Positions 16,060-24,607 of a stretch of 64,000 nt of DNA are shown one piece after another. Origin of the DNA: Haloarcula salinisoli (lineage in GTDB: Archaea > Halobacteriota > Halobacteria > Halobacteriales > Haloarculaceae); contig NZ_RKLQ01000002.1 in the NCBI RefSeq assembly GCF_019599405.1, forward strand, positions 310,001 to 374,000, in the 5' to 3' direction. The position numbers were made by a program, and so were the translations under genes. The notes under the pieces are model-generated. The model was not told where the DNA came from, made no database searches, and saw nothing but the letters and a program-made list of their open reading frames with translations. The first letter of the stretch is position 1. Every line of letters begins with the position of its first letter.

Positions 16060-16764
16060 CTACGAGCGGCGCTGCGGGCTGCTGGTCGTGAGCGGAGTGA
16101 CGGAATCCCACTCGTCCAGCTCGGCTCCGGGAGCGCCGGTACGCACTTGCACCTCGCCCTCCTCGGTCCGTCGGACCTCGACGCGCAGGTCACAGAAGTG
16201 CTCGAAGACGTCGACCGCGACGTCCGGGTGCAGCGAGCTATCGATGTGAAACACCCCCAGGTCGCCGGTCGCGATGACTCGCCCCGTCAGCATGTGGACG
16301 AACCGGGAGACGGTCTGGAGGTCCGAGTGGGAAAGCAGCGACGAGATAGAGAAGACGCCGATTCTGACCCGCGCGTAGCCGCTCTGGCGGAGCTTCTCGT
16401 AGAGCGTTCCGAACTCGGTCTCGATGGCGATGAGGTCGCCGGGGCCGTCGATTGGTGCGGCGAGCTGGTCGAACCGGTGGTCCTCGTCTGCCGTCCCCGA
16501 ACAGTCGATGACGGCGGTCCGGCTCGGGTCCAGGGTATCGGTCACAGCGTCGGCCTCGTCGAGCAGTTCACGGCCGCAGACGTCCGCCGACAGCAGGAGC
16601 TGGCTCTCGTTGCGGTAGCTCTCGACAGCCGTCAGTCCCAGGGCGACCGACCGGGCGCCCGAGTCCGTCGCCCCCGACACGAGGATGTTGGTGCCGGGCG
16701 CGACGCCGTCCGGGAGCAGGGGCGCCGGGAACCCGAACCGTATCCCGGGCCGGTTCGCTGTCAC
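16060..16764 (-). CDS. RecA/KaiC-like haloarchaeal protein, degenerate ATPase
   Basis: 234 residues. The fold order resembles RecA-superfamily proteins: NILVSGATDSGARSVALGL in the P-loop position (no canonical GKT/S), TAVIDCSGT in the Walker B position and a SSLLSHSDLQTVSRFVHML segment. The ATP site therefore looks degenerate. Its GTG start shares bases with the TGA of the upstream REC-GAF gene (GTGA), so the two are translationally coupled and probably act together in signalling. A distant paralogue is at 30912-31481. Cellular role unknown. Confidence 0.7.
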   Translation of the reverse strand: MTANRPGIRFGFPAPLLPDGVAPGTNILVSGATDSGARSVALGLTAVESYRNESQLLLSADVCGRELLDEADAVTDTLDPSRTAVIDCSGTADEDHRFDQLAAPIDGPGDLIAIETEFGTLYEKLRQSGYARVRIGVFSISSLLSHSDLQTVSRFVHMLTGRVIATGDLGVFHIDSSLHPDVAVDVFEHFCDLRVEVRRTEEGEVQVRTGAPGAELDEWDSVTPLTTSSPQRRS

Positions 16765-17663
16765 GTCACACCTCCGCTGGGAGCTTCGACCTCCCTGGGG
16801 TGGCGAACCACCTCCAGCCAGTCCATCACCTCGGCCGCCAGCAGCGAGAGAAATTCGCGGTCGGACTCGGTGAACGGGCGGGGCTCCTCGTCGTAGATAC
16901 ACACCGTCCCGACGGGGTACCCCTCGCTGGTGTTGATGGTCGCCCCCGCGTAGAAGCGGATATCACCGTCGTCGGAATCGATTGTCGCCTCGAACCGCGG
17001 GTCGGCCAGTGTGTCTTCGACGACAGAGACGCCGTCGTGCAAAATCGTGTAGGTACACACCGACCCCTCGCGCGGGGTCCTGTCCCAGGAGGTGCCAGTA
17101 CAGGCCAGAATTTCCTGGGTCCGCTCGGTGAGGATGGCCACGGAACTGTACGGGGCCTCGAAGTGGTCGGCCGCGAGGTCGCTGATGCGTCCGACCGCCC
17201 TGACAAACCGCTCGTCGTTCAGGTTGTAGGACTCCAGCACTTCGAGTCGCTCCGTTTCGCTGGGCGGAACGGGATAGGAGGTCTGGCTCCGGTTTTCCGC
17301 CGTGCTCTTGACCAGCTGGACCACTCGGGCGCCCGTCGCCGGCTGGTTTCCGGGAACGAACTCCAGCACCAGCCCGGGGCTGGCCTCCTCGGTGACCTGG
17401 TCCAGGGACACATCGGTCACGAGAATCGCCCCGGTGTCGGGCGACGTCTCCCGGAGGTGGGTGATAACGTCGATGCCCGTTCCGTCGGGGAGGTCGTAGG
17501 CCGTGACCACGCAGTCGACGAGGGTGTCCGCGATGAACGCCTTGGCCTCCTCGACAGTCGTCTTCCAGTAGACACTGATGTCGGGGTCGCTGATGAGCTC
17601 CCGGAGTGGCGACGTGTCGGCGGTGGCCTCCGGTGAGATGAAGACTGTCGTTATCTCGTCCAT
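16761..17663 (-). CDS. Response-regulator-like receiver fused to a GAF domain
   Basis: 300 residues. Residues 1-120 form a receiver-like domain with Asp in VVTAYDLPDGTGIDVI and a TDVSLDQV segment replacing the usual Thr/Ser-Lys switch. Residues about 130-285 form a GAF domain (ERLEVLESYNLNDERF, GSVCTYTILHDGVSVVEDTLADPRF, GYPVGTVCIYDEEPRPF). There is no kinase or DNA-binding domain. The output may be the overlapping downstream RecA-like protein. On the minus strand a TATA-like CTTTTATTGG lies near 17738-17747. Confidence 0.8.
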   Translation of the reverse strand: MDEITTVFISPEATADTSPLRELISDPDISVYWKTTVEEAKAFIADTLVDCVVTAYDLPDGTGIDVITHLRETSPDTGAILVTDVSLDQVTEEASPGLVLEFVPGNQPATGARVVQLVKSTAENRSQTSYPVPPSETERLEVLESYNLNDERFVRAVGRISDLAADHFEAPYSSVAILTERTQEILACTGTSWDRTPREGSVCTYTILHDGVSVVEDTLADPRFEATIDSDDGDIRFYAGATINTSEGYPVGTVCIYDEEPRPFTESDREFLSLLAAEVMDWLEVVRHPREVEAPSGGVT

Positions 17664-17811
17664 CGACCCGCCTCCTCGGATGTCTCTCCCCTCATAGCTA
17701 GCTGTACAGAACTACGCATAGCTACCCTTCTCGCCCGACCAATAAAAGTTGGAGGTATGACACGTATCTGGGTGGCCGATGCCGAGCCAGTAAAGTAGCT
17801 CCCCGAGCGTA

Positions 17812-19854
17812 GTGACGCCCGTGTCGAAGCAGGCTGCGAAGGTCGAGACGCTGTTCCTCCACGAACACGGCGAGGACGTCCGCGTCGTCGGCCAGCGCGA
17901 CGGCGGGCGGCTCTTTCGTGGGGTCCTCGAACTGAAGGAGACGGACGCGGGACCACGCCCCCGCCGGCTCCGCATCGAGGACGGCTCCGGCGAGCAGCTG
18001 CGCTCGCCCGACCAGTTCGTCGAACTGGCCCGGCGTGCGACCCGCATCCGCATCTCCCAGCAGACGTCTGCGAGGGCCCGCGACCGCATCAAAGAGATGC
18101 TCGACGGCTATCAGCTGGAGGCGAAGGTCGTCCGGACCTGCCGCTTCTGTGCCTCGGCGGGGCGATACTCGCCCATCACGAGCGAAACGGCCATCGAGGC
18201 CGACGGCGAGTCCATCTGCCCCGAGTGTGCGAGCCAGGAGCTGGACCGCCAGCTCGCCTTCGACGGCGCCATCACGGGCGACGCACGCGAGCGGCTGGAG
18301 GAACTCCTGCTCGAGGTCCAGGACCTGGACCGCATCACGAACTTGCTTTCGGGCCAGCTGGACCCCGACCTCACGAAGTTCGACGAGATATCGGCCACGA
18401 CCGAGGACGTCGACCCCGTCCGGGTGGACTCGCTGGGACTCCATCCGGGCATCCAGCAACACCTCGAATCGCGGTTCGAGACGCTGCTGCCCGTCCAGAG
18501 TCTCGCCGTCGAACACGGCGCGACCTACGGCGAGGACCAGCTCGTCGTCTCCGCCACCGCGACCGGGAAGACGCTCGTCGGCGAGATGGCCGGGCTGGAC
18601 AGGGTGCTCAACGGGGAGGGGAAGATGCTCTTTCTCGTGCCGCTGGTCGCCCTGGCCAACCAGAAGTACAACGATTTCAAGGACCGCTACGGCGATATGG
18701 TCGAGGTCTCACTGCGCGTGGGCGCGAGTCGCATCGCCGACGAGGGCGGCCGCTTTGACCCCGGCGCGGACATCATCGTCGGCACCTACGAAGGTATCGA
18801 CCACGCGCTCCGGACCGGCAAGGACCTGGGTAACGTCGGTACCGTGGTCATCGACGAGGTCCACACGCTGGGCGAGGACGAGCGTGGGCATCGACTGGAC
18901 GGCCTGATTTCCCGACTGAAATACTACTGTGAGGAAGCCGACTCCGACACCCAGTGGATATACCTCTCGGCGACGGTCGGCAACCCGAGCCAGCTGGCGA
19001 AGAAGCTGCGGGCGAAACTCATCGAGTTCGAGGAGCGTCCGGTCCCCATCGAGCGCCACGTCACCTTCGCCGACGGCCGCGAGAAGATAGAGACCGAGAA
19101 GAAACTCGTCAAGCGGGCCTTCGACTCGAAATCGAGCAAGGGGTATCGGGGCCAGACCATCATCTTCACCAACTCCCGGCGGCGCTGTCACCAGATATCC
19201 CGGAAGCTGAACTACTCCTCGGCGCCGTATCACGCCGGGCTCGACAACCGCAAGCGCAAGCGCGTCGAGAAGCAGTTCGCCGACCAGGAGCTCGCGGCGG
19301 TGGTCACCACGGCCGCCCTGGCTGCCGGGGTCGACTTCCCTGCCTCGCAGGTCATCTTCGACTCGCTGGCGATGGGTATCGAGTGGCTCACCGTCCAGGA
19401 GTTCAGTCAGATGCTGGGCCGGGCCGGTCGGCCCGACTACCACGACAAGGGGACGGTGTACGTCCTCGTCGAACCCGACTGCACCTACCACAACAGCATG
19501 GAGATGACCGAGGACGAGGTGGCGTTCAAGCTCCTCAAGGGGGAGATGGAGCCCGTCATCACCCGCTACGACGAGGGCGCGGCCGTCGAGGAGACGCTCG
19601 CGAACGTCACCGTCGCCGGCAAGCAGGCAAAGCGGCTCAACGACCGCATGGTCGGCGAAGTGCCGACGAAACACGCGCTGGGCAAGCTGCTCGAGTACGA
19701 GTTCATCGACGGCCTGGAACCGACGCCGCTGGGTCGCGCAGTGACGAGGCACTTTCTCGCGCCCGACGAGTCGTTCCAGCTGCTGGACGGCATCCGCAAA
19801 GGCCGGGACCCCTACGACATCGTCGCCGAGATGGAGCTACGCGACGAACACTGA
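17812..19854 (+). CDS. Ski2-like DEAD/DEAH-box helicase with zinc finger
   Basis: 680 residues. The N-terminal 200 residues include a four-cysteine zinc finger (Cys110, Cys113, Cys136, Cys139). The helicase core follows: Walker A SATATGKT (247-254), DEVH box in VVIDEVHTLGEDERGHRLDG, motif III YLSATVGNP, and motif VI QMLGRAGRPDY. It ends with a winged-helix-like C-terminus. It resembles haloarchaeal Ski2-family helicases with an unusual N-terminal domain; the substrate (RNA or repair DNA) is unknown. The start is a GTG at 17812; a second GTG at 17821 is equally plausible. Confidence 0.85.
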   Translation: MTPVSKQAAKVETLFLHEHGEDVRVVGQRDGGRLFRGVLELKETDAGPRPRRLRIEDGSGEQLRSPDQFVELARRATRIRISQQTSARARDRIKEMLDGYQLEAKVVRTCRFCASAGRYSPITSETAIEADGESICPECASQELDRQLAFDGAITGDARERLEELLLEVQDLDRITNLLSGQLDPDLTKFDEISATTEDVDPVRVDSLGLHPGIQQHLESRFETLLPVQSLAVEHGATYGEDQLVVSATATGKTLVGEMAGLDRVLNGEGKMLFLVPLVALANQKYNDFKDRYGDMVEVSLRVGASRIADEGGRFDPGADIIVGTYEGIDHALRTGKDLGNVGTVVIDEVHTLGEDERGHRLDGLISRLKYYCEEADSDTQWIYLSATVGNPSQLAKKLRAKLIEFEERPVPIERHVTFADGREKIETEKKLVKRAFDSKSSKGYRGQTIIFTNSRRRCHQISRKLNYSSAPYHAGLDNRKRKRVEKQFADQELAAVVTTAALAAGVDFPASQVIFDSLAMGIEWLTVQEFSQMLGRAGRPDYHDKGTVYVLVEPDCTYHNSMEMTEDEVAFKLLKGEMEPVITRYDEGAAVEETLANVTVAGKQAKRLNDRMVGEVPTKHALGKLLEYEFIDGLEPTPLGRAVTRHFLAPDESFQLLDGIRKGRDPYDIVAEMELRDEH

Positions 19855-19900
19855 TACTCGGGCCCCTAACTTCTTGTAGCCACACAGTCTTGCGGTGTGC

Positions 19901-21580
19901 ATGGGGCTGTTCGATAGTATTCGGCGCGTGGTCGGCGGCGGCGACGCCAGCGACGCCGACGACACCGACGACGATGCGGCGACACAGCCTGACGTAATCG
20001 ACACCCGCGACCTCGACGAGGCCGCGCTCCGCGAGCGGGCAGCGGGCGTCGCCGACGAGGTCTCGGTACTCGACTTCTCGCTTTCCTCGCTGGAACAGTT
20101 CGACGACGCTATCGACGCTGGTTACGACGAGGACCTCGCCACCTCGGACACACCGGGGGCCTACGCCACCGACACTGTTCGCTTTGGCTGTTACCTCGGC
20201 GAGGTGCTCATCCGCGTCTACGGCGGCGAGTGGACACAGAATCCGGACTGGGGCGTCACCATCTCCGGCCCAGACGGCACCACCACCGTCGCCGTCTTCG
20301 ACGTGGCGGAACGCTCGATAACCTCGGGCGCGGTGTTCGCCGCCGTCGCCGACCGGGCCGCAGACGAGGTCGGCCTCGACGGTACCGAGCCAGCCGCCGA
20401 CGACCCGGACGCGGGGACGGACCAGCAGGCAGACGCCGGGGCGGCTGCCGAGGACGAACCGACGACCACGGACCCGGGCGAAGACGAGCCGCCGACAGAC
20501 GAACCAGCTGCCGAGGCATCGAGTGACGAACCGACTTTCGAGAATCTGAGCGACGAGTCGACTGCCGAGCCAGCGGACGACGAACCGGCTTTCGAGAATC
20601 TGGGCGACGAGTCGACCGTCGAGACAGCGGACGACGGACCGAGCGTTGCGGAACCGGGCGACGACGCGACCGTCGAGACAGCGGACGACGGACCGAGCGT
20701 TGCGGAACCGGGCGACGACGCGACCGTCGAGACAGCGGACGACGAATCGGACGGTGAGGCGGCGGACACGGGGACCGACGTTCCCGACCCGGCGTCGGCC
20801 GACCCGTCCCTGAGCGAGGCTGCCCGCGAGGCCGTCGAGCGCGTCATGGCGGAGGAAGGCACTGACTCGCTCATCGAGGAAGCGGAGCCGGGGACAGCGG
20901 CGGACGCCACTGGTGCCGACGCGACGCCAGCGGACGAGTCTGCCGACCCGGCGTCGGCCGACCCGTCCGAGTCACAGACCGTCGACGCACCCGACCCCTC
21001 GGAGTCGCTGTTCGACGACGAGACGGCCGGAACGGGGCCGACGGTGGCCGACGCCCCCTCGGCGGCGGACGGTCCCCCAGCGGGCTCGTCCGAACCCGCA
21101 GACCCCGACAGCGCCGACGCGCCGTCCGACGACCAGGACGACGAGCGAACCGACGGCCCGGACCCGACGGACGGGGATGGGCTCCGTGCGACCTACGCGG
21201 AAGCGGCCGAGGAACTCGTCTCGTTCTGGACGGAGTACGACCTCGACTACTCCCCCGACTCGCTGGAGCGACTCGACGCGCTGGTCAGCGCGGAGTGGGA
21301 CGACGACCGGTTCGACGACGCCGACTTTGGCAACGACGCCTCCTTCGACGACCGCGTGTTCACCAGCGTCTCCACGGAGCTGGGCGGCTACTTCGGCGAG
21401 GTGCTCGTCCGGGAGCTCGACGCCGAGTGGAGCGACGAGGCGTCCACCGACGGCGTCGTCGTCGAGGGCGCCGACGGCCCGCTGGCCATTCCGGTGTTCA
21501 AGGTCGCTGGCACATCCATCAAGCAACAGCCGGTGTTCGCCCGGAGCTACGACTCGCTGCTCTCTGACCTGGATAGGTAG
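19901..21580 (+). CDS. Acidic protein with duplicated domain flanking a repeat linker
   Basis: 559 residues starting MGLFDSIRRVVGGG. Two related alpha/beta domains lie at about 45-160 and 430-559: both contain an aspartate-rich helix, an LGEVLIR or FGEVLVR strand, then WTQNP or WSDEAS and a VAVFDV or IPVFKV strand. The 270-residue linker between them is almost pure Asp/Glu/Pro/Ser/Ala/Thr and contains four 18-residue tandem repeats. No signal peptide. I do not recognise the domain function; the linker suggests two modules tethered by a disordered chain. Confidence 0.75.
   Translation: MGLFDSIRRVVGGGDASDADDTDDDAATQPDVIDTRDLDEAALRERAAGVADEVSVLDFSLSSLEQFDDAIDAGYDEDLATSDTPGAYATDTVRFGCYLGEVLIRVYGGEWTQNPDWGVTISGPDGTTTVAVFDVAERSITSGAVFAAVADRAADEVGLDGTEPAADDPDAGTDQQADAGAAAEDEPTTTDPGEDEPPTDEPAAEASSDEPTFENLSDESTAEPADDEPAFENLGDESTVETADDGPSVAEPGDDATVETADDGPSVAEPGDDATVETADDESDGEAADTGTDVPDPASADPSLSEAAREAVERVMAEEGTDSLIEEAEPGTAADATGADATPADESADPASADPSESQTVDAPDPSESLFDDETAGTGPTVADAPSAADGPPAGSSEPADPDSADAPSDDQDDERTDGPDPTDGDGLRATYAEAAEELVSFWTEYDLDYSPDSLERLDALVSAEWDDDRFDDADFGNDASFDDRVFTSVSTELGGYFGEVLVRELDAEWSDEASTDGVVVEGADGPLAIPVFKVAGTSIKQQPVFARSYDSLLSDLDR
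20525..20740 (+). repeat. 54-bp in-frame tandem repeat, four units
   Basis: Units start at 20525, 20579, 20633 and 20687 with a period of exactly 54 bases (18 codons). Units 1 and 2 encode a FENLxDES variant, and units 3 and 4 are near identical and encode SVAEPGDDATVETAD. The pattern indicates recent expansion by slippage or unequal exchange within the disordered linker of the host protein. Confidence 0.85.
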
Positions 21581-21628
21581 ACACCGTCAATCCCCACGCT
21601 TTTGCTCCCCCCTGTCTACCAGGGTACT

Positions 21629-23515
21629 GTGTCGCTGCCTCCGATTACGCCCGCGATGGCGTTCGTCTTTTGCCTGATACTCGCAGCGCTCGTGCTCTTT
21701 GCGACCGAGCTCGTCCCCGTCGACGTGACGGCCATCGCCGTCATGGTGGCGCTGCTCGCCGTCGAGCCGGTGACGGCCACCTTCGTCGACCTGAACCTGT
21801 TGGCGGAACCGCTGTACGTCCTCCACCAGCCGGGCGACGACATCTCACCACTGGCCCAGGGACTGTCCGGCTTTGCCTCGACGGCGACGATTACCGTGCT
21901 CGCGATGTTCATCCTCTCGGACGGCGTCCAGCGGACCGGCATCATCCAGTTGCTCGGCGCGAAACTCACCTCACTGACCGGCGACAGCGAGACGAAGCAA
22001 CTGGGGGCGACGGTCGGGCTGGTGGGTCCCATCTCCGGGTTCATCAACAACACCGCCGCGGTCGCCATCCTGCTGCCGATGGTGACAGACATCGCACACG
22101 AGGGCAACACGTCGCCGTCGAAGCTGCTCCTCCCACTGTCCTATGCCTCGATGTTCGGCGGGATGCTCACCCTCATCGGAACCTCGACGAACATCCTCGC
22201 CTCGCAGCTGTCGGCCGAACTGCTGGGCCGTCCGTTCAGTATGTTCGAGTTCACCCAGCTCGGCATCGTCGTCACCATCGTCGGCACCGTCTACCTGCTG
22301 ACGGTCGGCCGGTGGCTCGTCCCCGGGCGTATCCAGCCCCGCGAGGACCTCACCGACGAGTTCGAGATGGCCGACTACCTCACCGAGGTGGTCGTCCGCG
22401 AGGACTCGCCCATCGTCGGCCAGACGGTTCGAGAGGCCATCGCGGCGACCGAACTCGACGTCGACGTCGTCCAGCTGGTCCGGGACAAGCGGACGTTCCT
22501 CGAACCGCTCGACCAGAAGACGATACGCGCCGGCGACGTCTTCGCCGTCCGGACCGACCGCGATACGCTGGTCGAACTGTTAGACCTCGACGGGCTAGAT
22601 ATGGTCCCGGACGTGACCGTCGACGACGCCGAACTCGAACGGGCCAGCGACCAGCAGAACCTCATCGAGCTCGTCGTCTCGCCCGGCTCCTCGCTCGTCG
22701 GCGAGACGCTGGCCTCCTCGAACTTCCGTCAGCGCTACGACGCGACGGTACTGGCGCTCCGGCGCGGCCGCGAGCTGTTCCGCCAGCGGATGGACCGCAT
22801 CCGGCTGAAGGTCGGGGACACGCTGCTGGTCCAGGCCACCGTCGACTCCATCGACCGCCTCGACGTCAACCGCGATTTCATCGTCGCCAAGGAGGTCGAA
22901 CGCCCCGACTACCGCAAGTCGAAGGTTCCCGTCGCCGTCGGTATCGTCGCCGCCGTCGTCGGCGTCGCCGCGCTCACCCAGGTTCACATCGTCGTCGCCG
23001 CGCTCGGCGGCTCGCTGGCGATGGTCCTGACTGGCTGTCTCCGTCCGGGCGAGCTGTACGACGCTGTCCAGTGGGACGTCATTTTCCTTCTGGCCGGCGT
23101 CATCCCGCTCGGTATCGCCCTGCAGGAGACCGGCGGGGCCGACCTCATCGCCGACCTGTTCGTGCTCGCTGCGCCCGGCCTGCCCGCGATTCTGGTGCTC
23201 GGACTGATGTACGTCGTCACCGCCGTGCTCACCAACATCATCTCGAACAACGCCTCCGTCGTGCTGATGATTCCCGTCGCCGTCGAGGCCGCCGGGCAAC
23301 TGGGCGCCAACGCCTTCGCGTTCGTGCTCGCCGTCACCTTCGCCGCCTCGACGGCCTTCATGACGCCTGTGGGGTATCAGACCAACCTGCTCGTCTACGG
23401 GCCCGGCGGCTACCGCTTTACCGACTACCTGAAGGTCGGCGCGCCGCTACAGGCCGTTTTCGCCGTCGTGACGACGCTCGGCATCGCCTATTTCTGGGGC
23501 CTTGCGCCGGCGTGA
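21629..23515 (+). CDS. DASS/SLC13-family ion transporter with TrkA-C (RCK) domains
   Basis: 628 residues. An N-terminal half-membrane domain contains GFINNTAAVAILLPM, a central soluble insert (about 240-420) has two TrkA-C/RCK-C domains (ADYLTEVVVREDSPIVGQTV and QNLIELVVSPGSSLVGETL), and a second membrane half contains NIISNNASVVLMIPVA and ASTAFMTPVGYQTN. The SNT and SNN motifs are the substrate and sodium-binding repeats of divalent anion/sodium symporters. Likely substrate is sulfate or a dicarboxylate. GTG at 21629 was chosen over an upstream TTG. Confidence 0.87.
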   Translation: MSLPPITPAMAFVFCLILAALVLFATELVPVDVTAIAVMVALLAVEPVTATFVDLNLLAEPLYVLHQPGDDISPLAQGLSGFASTATITVLAMFILSDGVQRTGIIQLLGAKLTSLTGDSETKQLGATVGLVGPISGFINNTAAVAILLPMVTDIAHEGNTSPSKLLLPLSYASMFGGMLTLIGTSTNILASQLSAELLGRPFSMFEFTQLGIVVTIVGTVYLLTVGRWLVPGRIQPREDLTDEFEMADYLTEVVVREDSPIVGQTVREAIAATELDVDVVQLVRDKRTFLEPLDQKTIRAGDVFAVRTDRDTLVELLDLDGLDMVPDVTVDDAELERASDQQNLIELVVSPGSSLVGETLASSNFRQRYDATVLALRRGRELFRQRMDRIRLKVGDTLLVQATVDSIDRLDVNRDFIVAKEVERPDYRKSKVPVAVGIVAAVVGVAALTQVHIVVAALGGSLAMVLTGCLRPGELYDAVQWDVIFLLAGVIPLGIALQETGGADLIADLFVLAAPGLPAILVLGLMYVVTAVLTNIISNNASVVLMIPVAVEAAGQLGANAFAFVLAVTFAASTAFMTPVGYQTNLLVYGPGGYRFTDYLKVGAPLQAVFAVVTTLGIAYFWGLAPA

Positions 23516-23571
23516 CACGGTCCCGGGCGCAACGAAACCCTTTACTCGGTGACGGGCCGATTGAGATGCGC

Positions 23572-23642
23572 GGGACCATGGGTTAGTGGTATACTCCAAG
23601 CCTTGGGTGCTTGTGACCCCGGTTCGAATCCGGGTGGTCCCA
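23572..23642 (+). tRNA. tRNA-Pro (anticodon UGG)
   Basis: Acceptor GGGACCA pairs with TGGTCCC. The anticodon stem-loop is CAAGC-CTTGGGT-GCTTG, with T33 followed by anticodon TGG. The T arm is CCCGG-TTCGAAT-CCGGG, and the discriminator base is A at 23642. The CCA end is not encoded. The 3' 24 bases are repeated at 23760-23783. Confidence 0.95.
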
Positions 23643-23759
23643 TTTCTACCCGACCGCACCGCCGAGCACCGCAAAGCGTGTGCGGGTTCATCTCCGGTCG
23701 CGATGCGTGGGTCACGACGCGGATTCGAACCCTGGAAGACGAGCGAAGCGAGTCTTCAT

Positions 23760-23783
23760 CCGGTTCGAATCCGGGTGGTCCCA
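23760..23783 (+). repeat. Duplicated tRNA-Pro 3' end, putative attachment-site remnant
   Basis: An exact 24-base copy of the tRNA-Pro 3' end (23619-23642), covering the T arm and acceptor strand, lies 118 bases downstream. Such partial duplications are left by tyrosine-recombinase elements that integrate into tRNA genes. No integrase remains here. An inverted copy of the CGGATTCGAACC segment sits at about 23720-23731, able to pair with the duplicated T arm. Confidence 0.6.
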
Positions 23784-23797
23784 CTCCGCTTCCCGTT

Positions 23798-24001
23798 CTA
23801 CTCCTCGTCACTGTCACAGACCACCGACACGAGTTCGTCATAGAGTGTTGGGTGGTGTCGTTCGAGCAGTTCGAGGTCGTCCGGTAGCTCTTCGTGAATT
23901 CGACGACGCGCTCGTGACACCGCCTCGTGCCGCCGCTGTTCGTTTGCTGAATCACCAGCTATTCGCTCCCGCTCTTTCTCGGTCAACAGCGCTCTGGACA
24001 T
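23798..24001 (-). CDS. Small helical haloarchaeal protein, unknown function
   Basis: 67 residues from the ATG at 24001 (MSRALLTEKERERIAGD); an upstream in-frame start at 24031 is less likely. It is rich in Glu and Arg and predicted all helical, with the C-terminal pattern EELPDDLELLERHHPTLYDEL resembling small haloarchaeal proteins often found beside mobile or regulatory genes. It lies in the patch after the tRNA-derived repeat. Function not recognised. Confidence 0.65.
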   Translation of the reverse strand: MSRALLTEKERERIAGDSANEQRRHEAVSRARRRIHEELPDDLELLERHHPTLYDELVSVVCDSDEE

Positions 24002-24043
24002 TTCGTGCCAGACCGTTCTGACTCCGGACACTAAGCACAGAAG

Positions 24044-24061
24044 GTTGCGTATTTACGCAAC
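24044..24061 (+). promoter_or_regulatory. Palindromic operator upstream of the PD-(D/E)XK gene
   Basis: GTTGCGTA-TT-TACGCAAC is an 18-bp near-perfect palindrome immediately 5' of the TATA box CTTTATATAC (24061-24070). A second dyad, TACGT (24076-24080) with ACGTA (24088-24092), lies between the TATA box and the ATG at 24100. Both look like repressor sites. Confidence 0.55.
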
Positions 24062-24099
24062 TTTATATACTAATATACGTAAAATCCACGTAGAATATC

Positions 24100-24531
24100 A
24101 TGAAATCACACGAGCGGGGCGACGCAACAGAGGCACGGGTCATTGCAGAGTTGAAAGAGCGAGGGATACCAGTCGCTATCCCATTTAGCGATAACCAGCG
24201 GTACGACATCGTCGTCGAAACGCCGGCAGCCGAATTACTCCGAATTCAAATCAAAACTGGGCGGTTACATGATGGGAAAATCGACTTTCACGGCAAATCT
24301 CAGCACACGAACTCGGCCGGAAACACCTACCAGACGTACGACGGTGACGTCGATTACTTCCTCGTTTATACGCCGACACTCGACAGTCTTCACGCGATTG
24401 GCGAGCACGAGTTCGAGACACGAATTCGCCTGCGGGTCGACGAGCCGGAACAGGCCGATTCGAGCATCAACTGGGCCGACGAGTACGAGTTCGACGACCG
24501 CTGGCCGTTGCAGCCGACGCGACAATCGTAG
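24100..24531 (+). CDS. PD-(D/E)XK endonuclease-like protein of the tRNA-adjacent patch
   Basis: 143 residues. The catalytic pattern is Gly-Asp-x-x-Glu-Ala-Arg near the N-terminus (Glu12), Asp36 in the RYDIVVE strand, and Gln-x-Lys in RIQIKTG (about 50), the order of Holliday-junction-resolvase-like and group I intron-associated PD-(D/E)XK enzymes. Lower GC content and less biased codons than neighbouring genes suggest transfer. It lies behind an operator-rich promoter. It could be an orphan restriction, homing or defence nuclease; no methylase or other partner is adjacent. Confidence 0.72.
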   Translation: MKSHERGDATEARVIAELKERGIPVAIPFSDNQRYDIVVETPAAELLRIQIKTGRLHDGKIDFHGKSQHTNSAGNTYQTYDGDVDYFLVYTPTLDSLHAIGEHEFETRIRLRVDEPEQADSSINWADEYEFDDRWPLQPTRQS

Positions 24532-24607
24532 CCCGGCGCTAGCGGTCAAGACCGCCTAACATATTTTAGAGCTAACATGTTTCCGACTGAAGCCCCTCGT
24601 CGCTACC

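Noticed and set aside
23700-23783. A second tRNA gene downstream of tRNA-Pro
   Set aside because: Only the T arm and acceptor strand are present; there is no D arm or anticodon stem.
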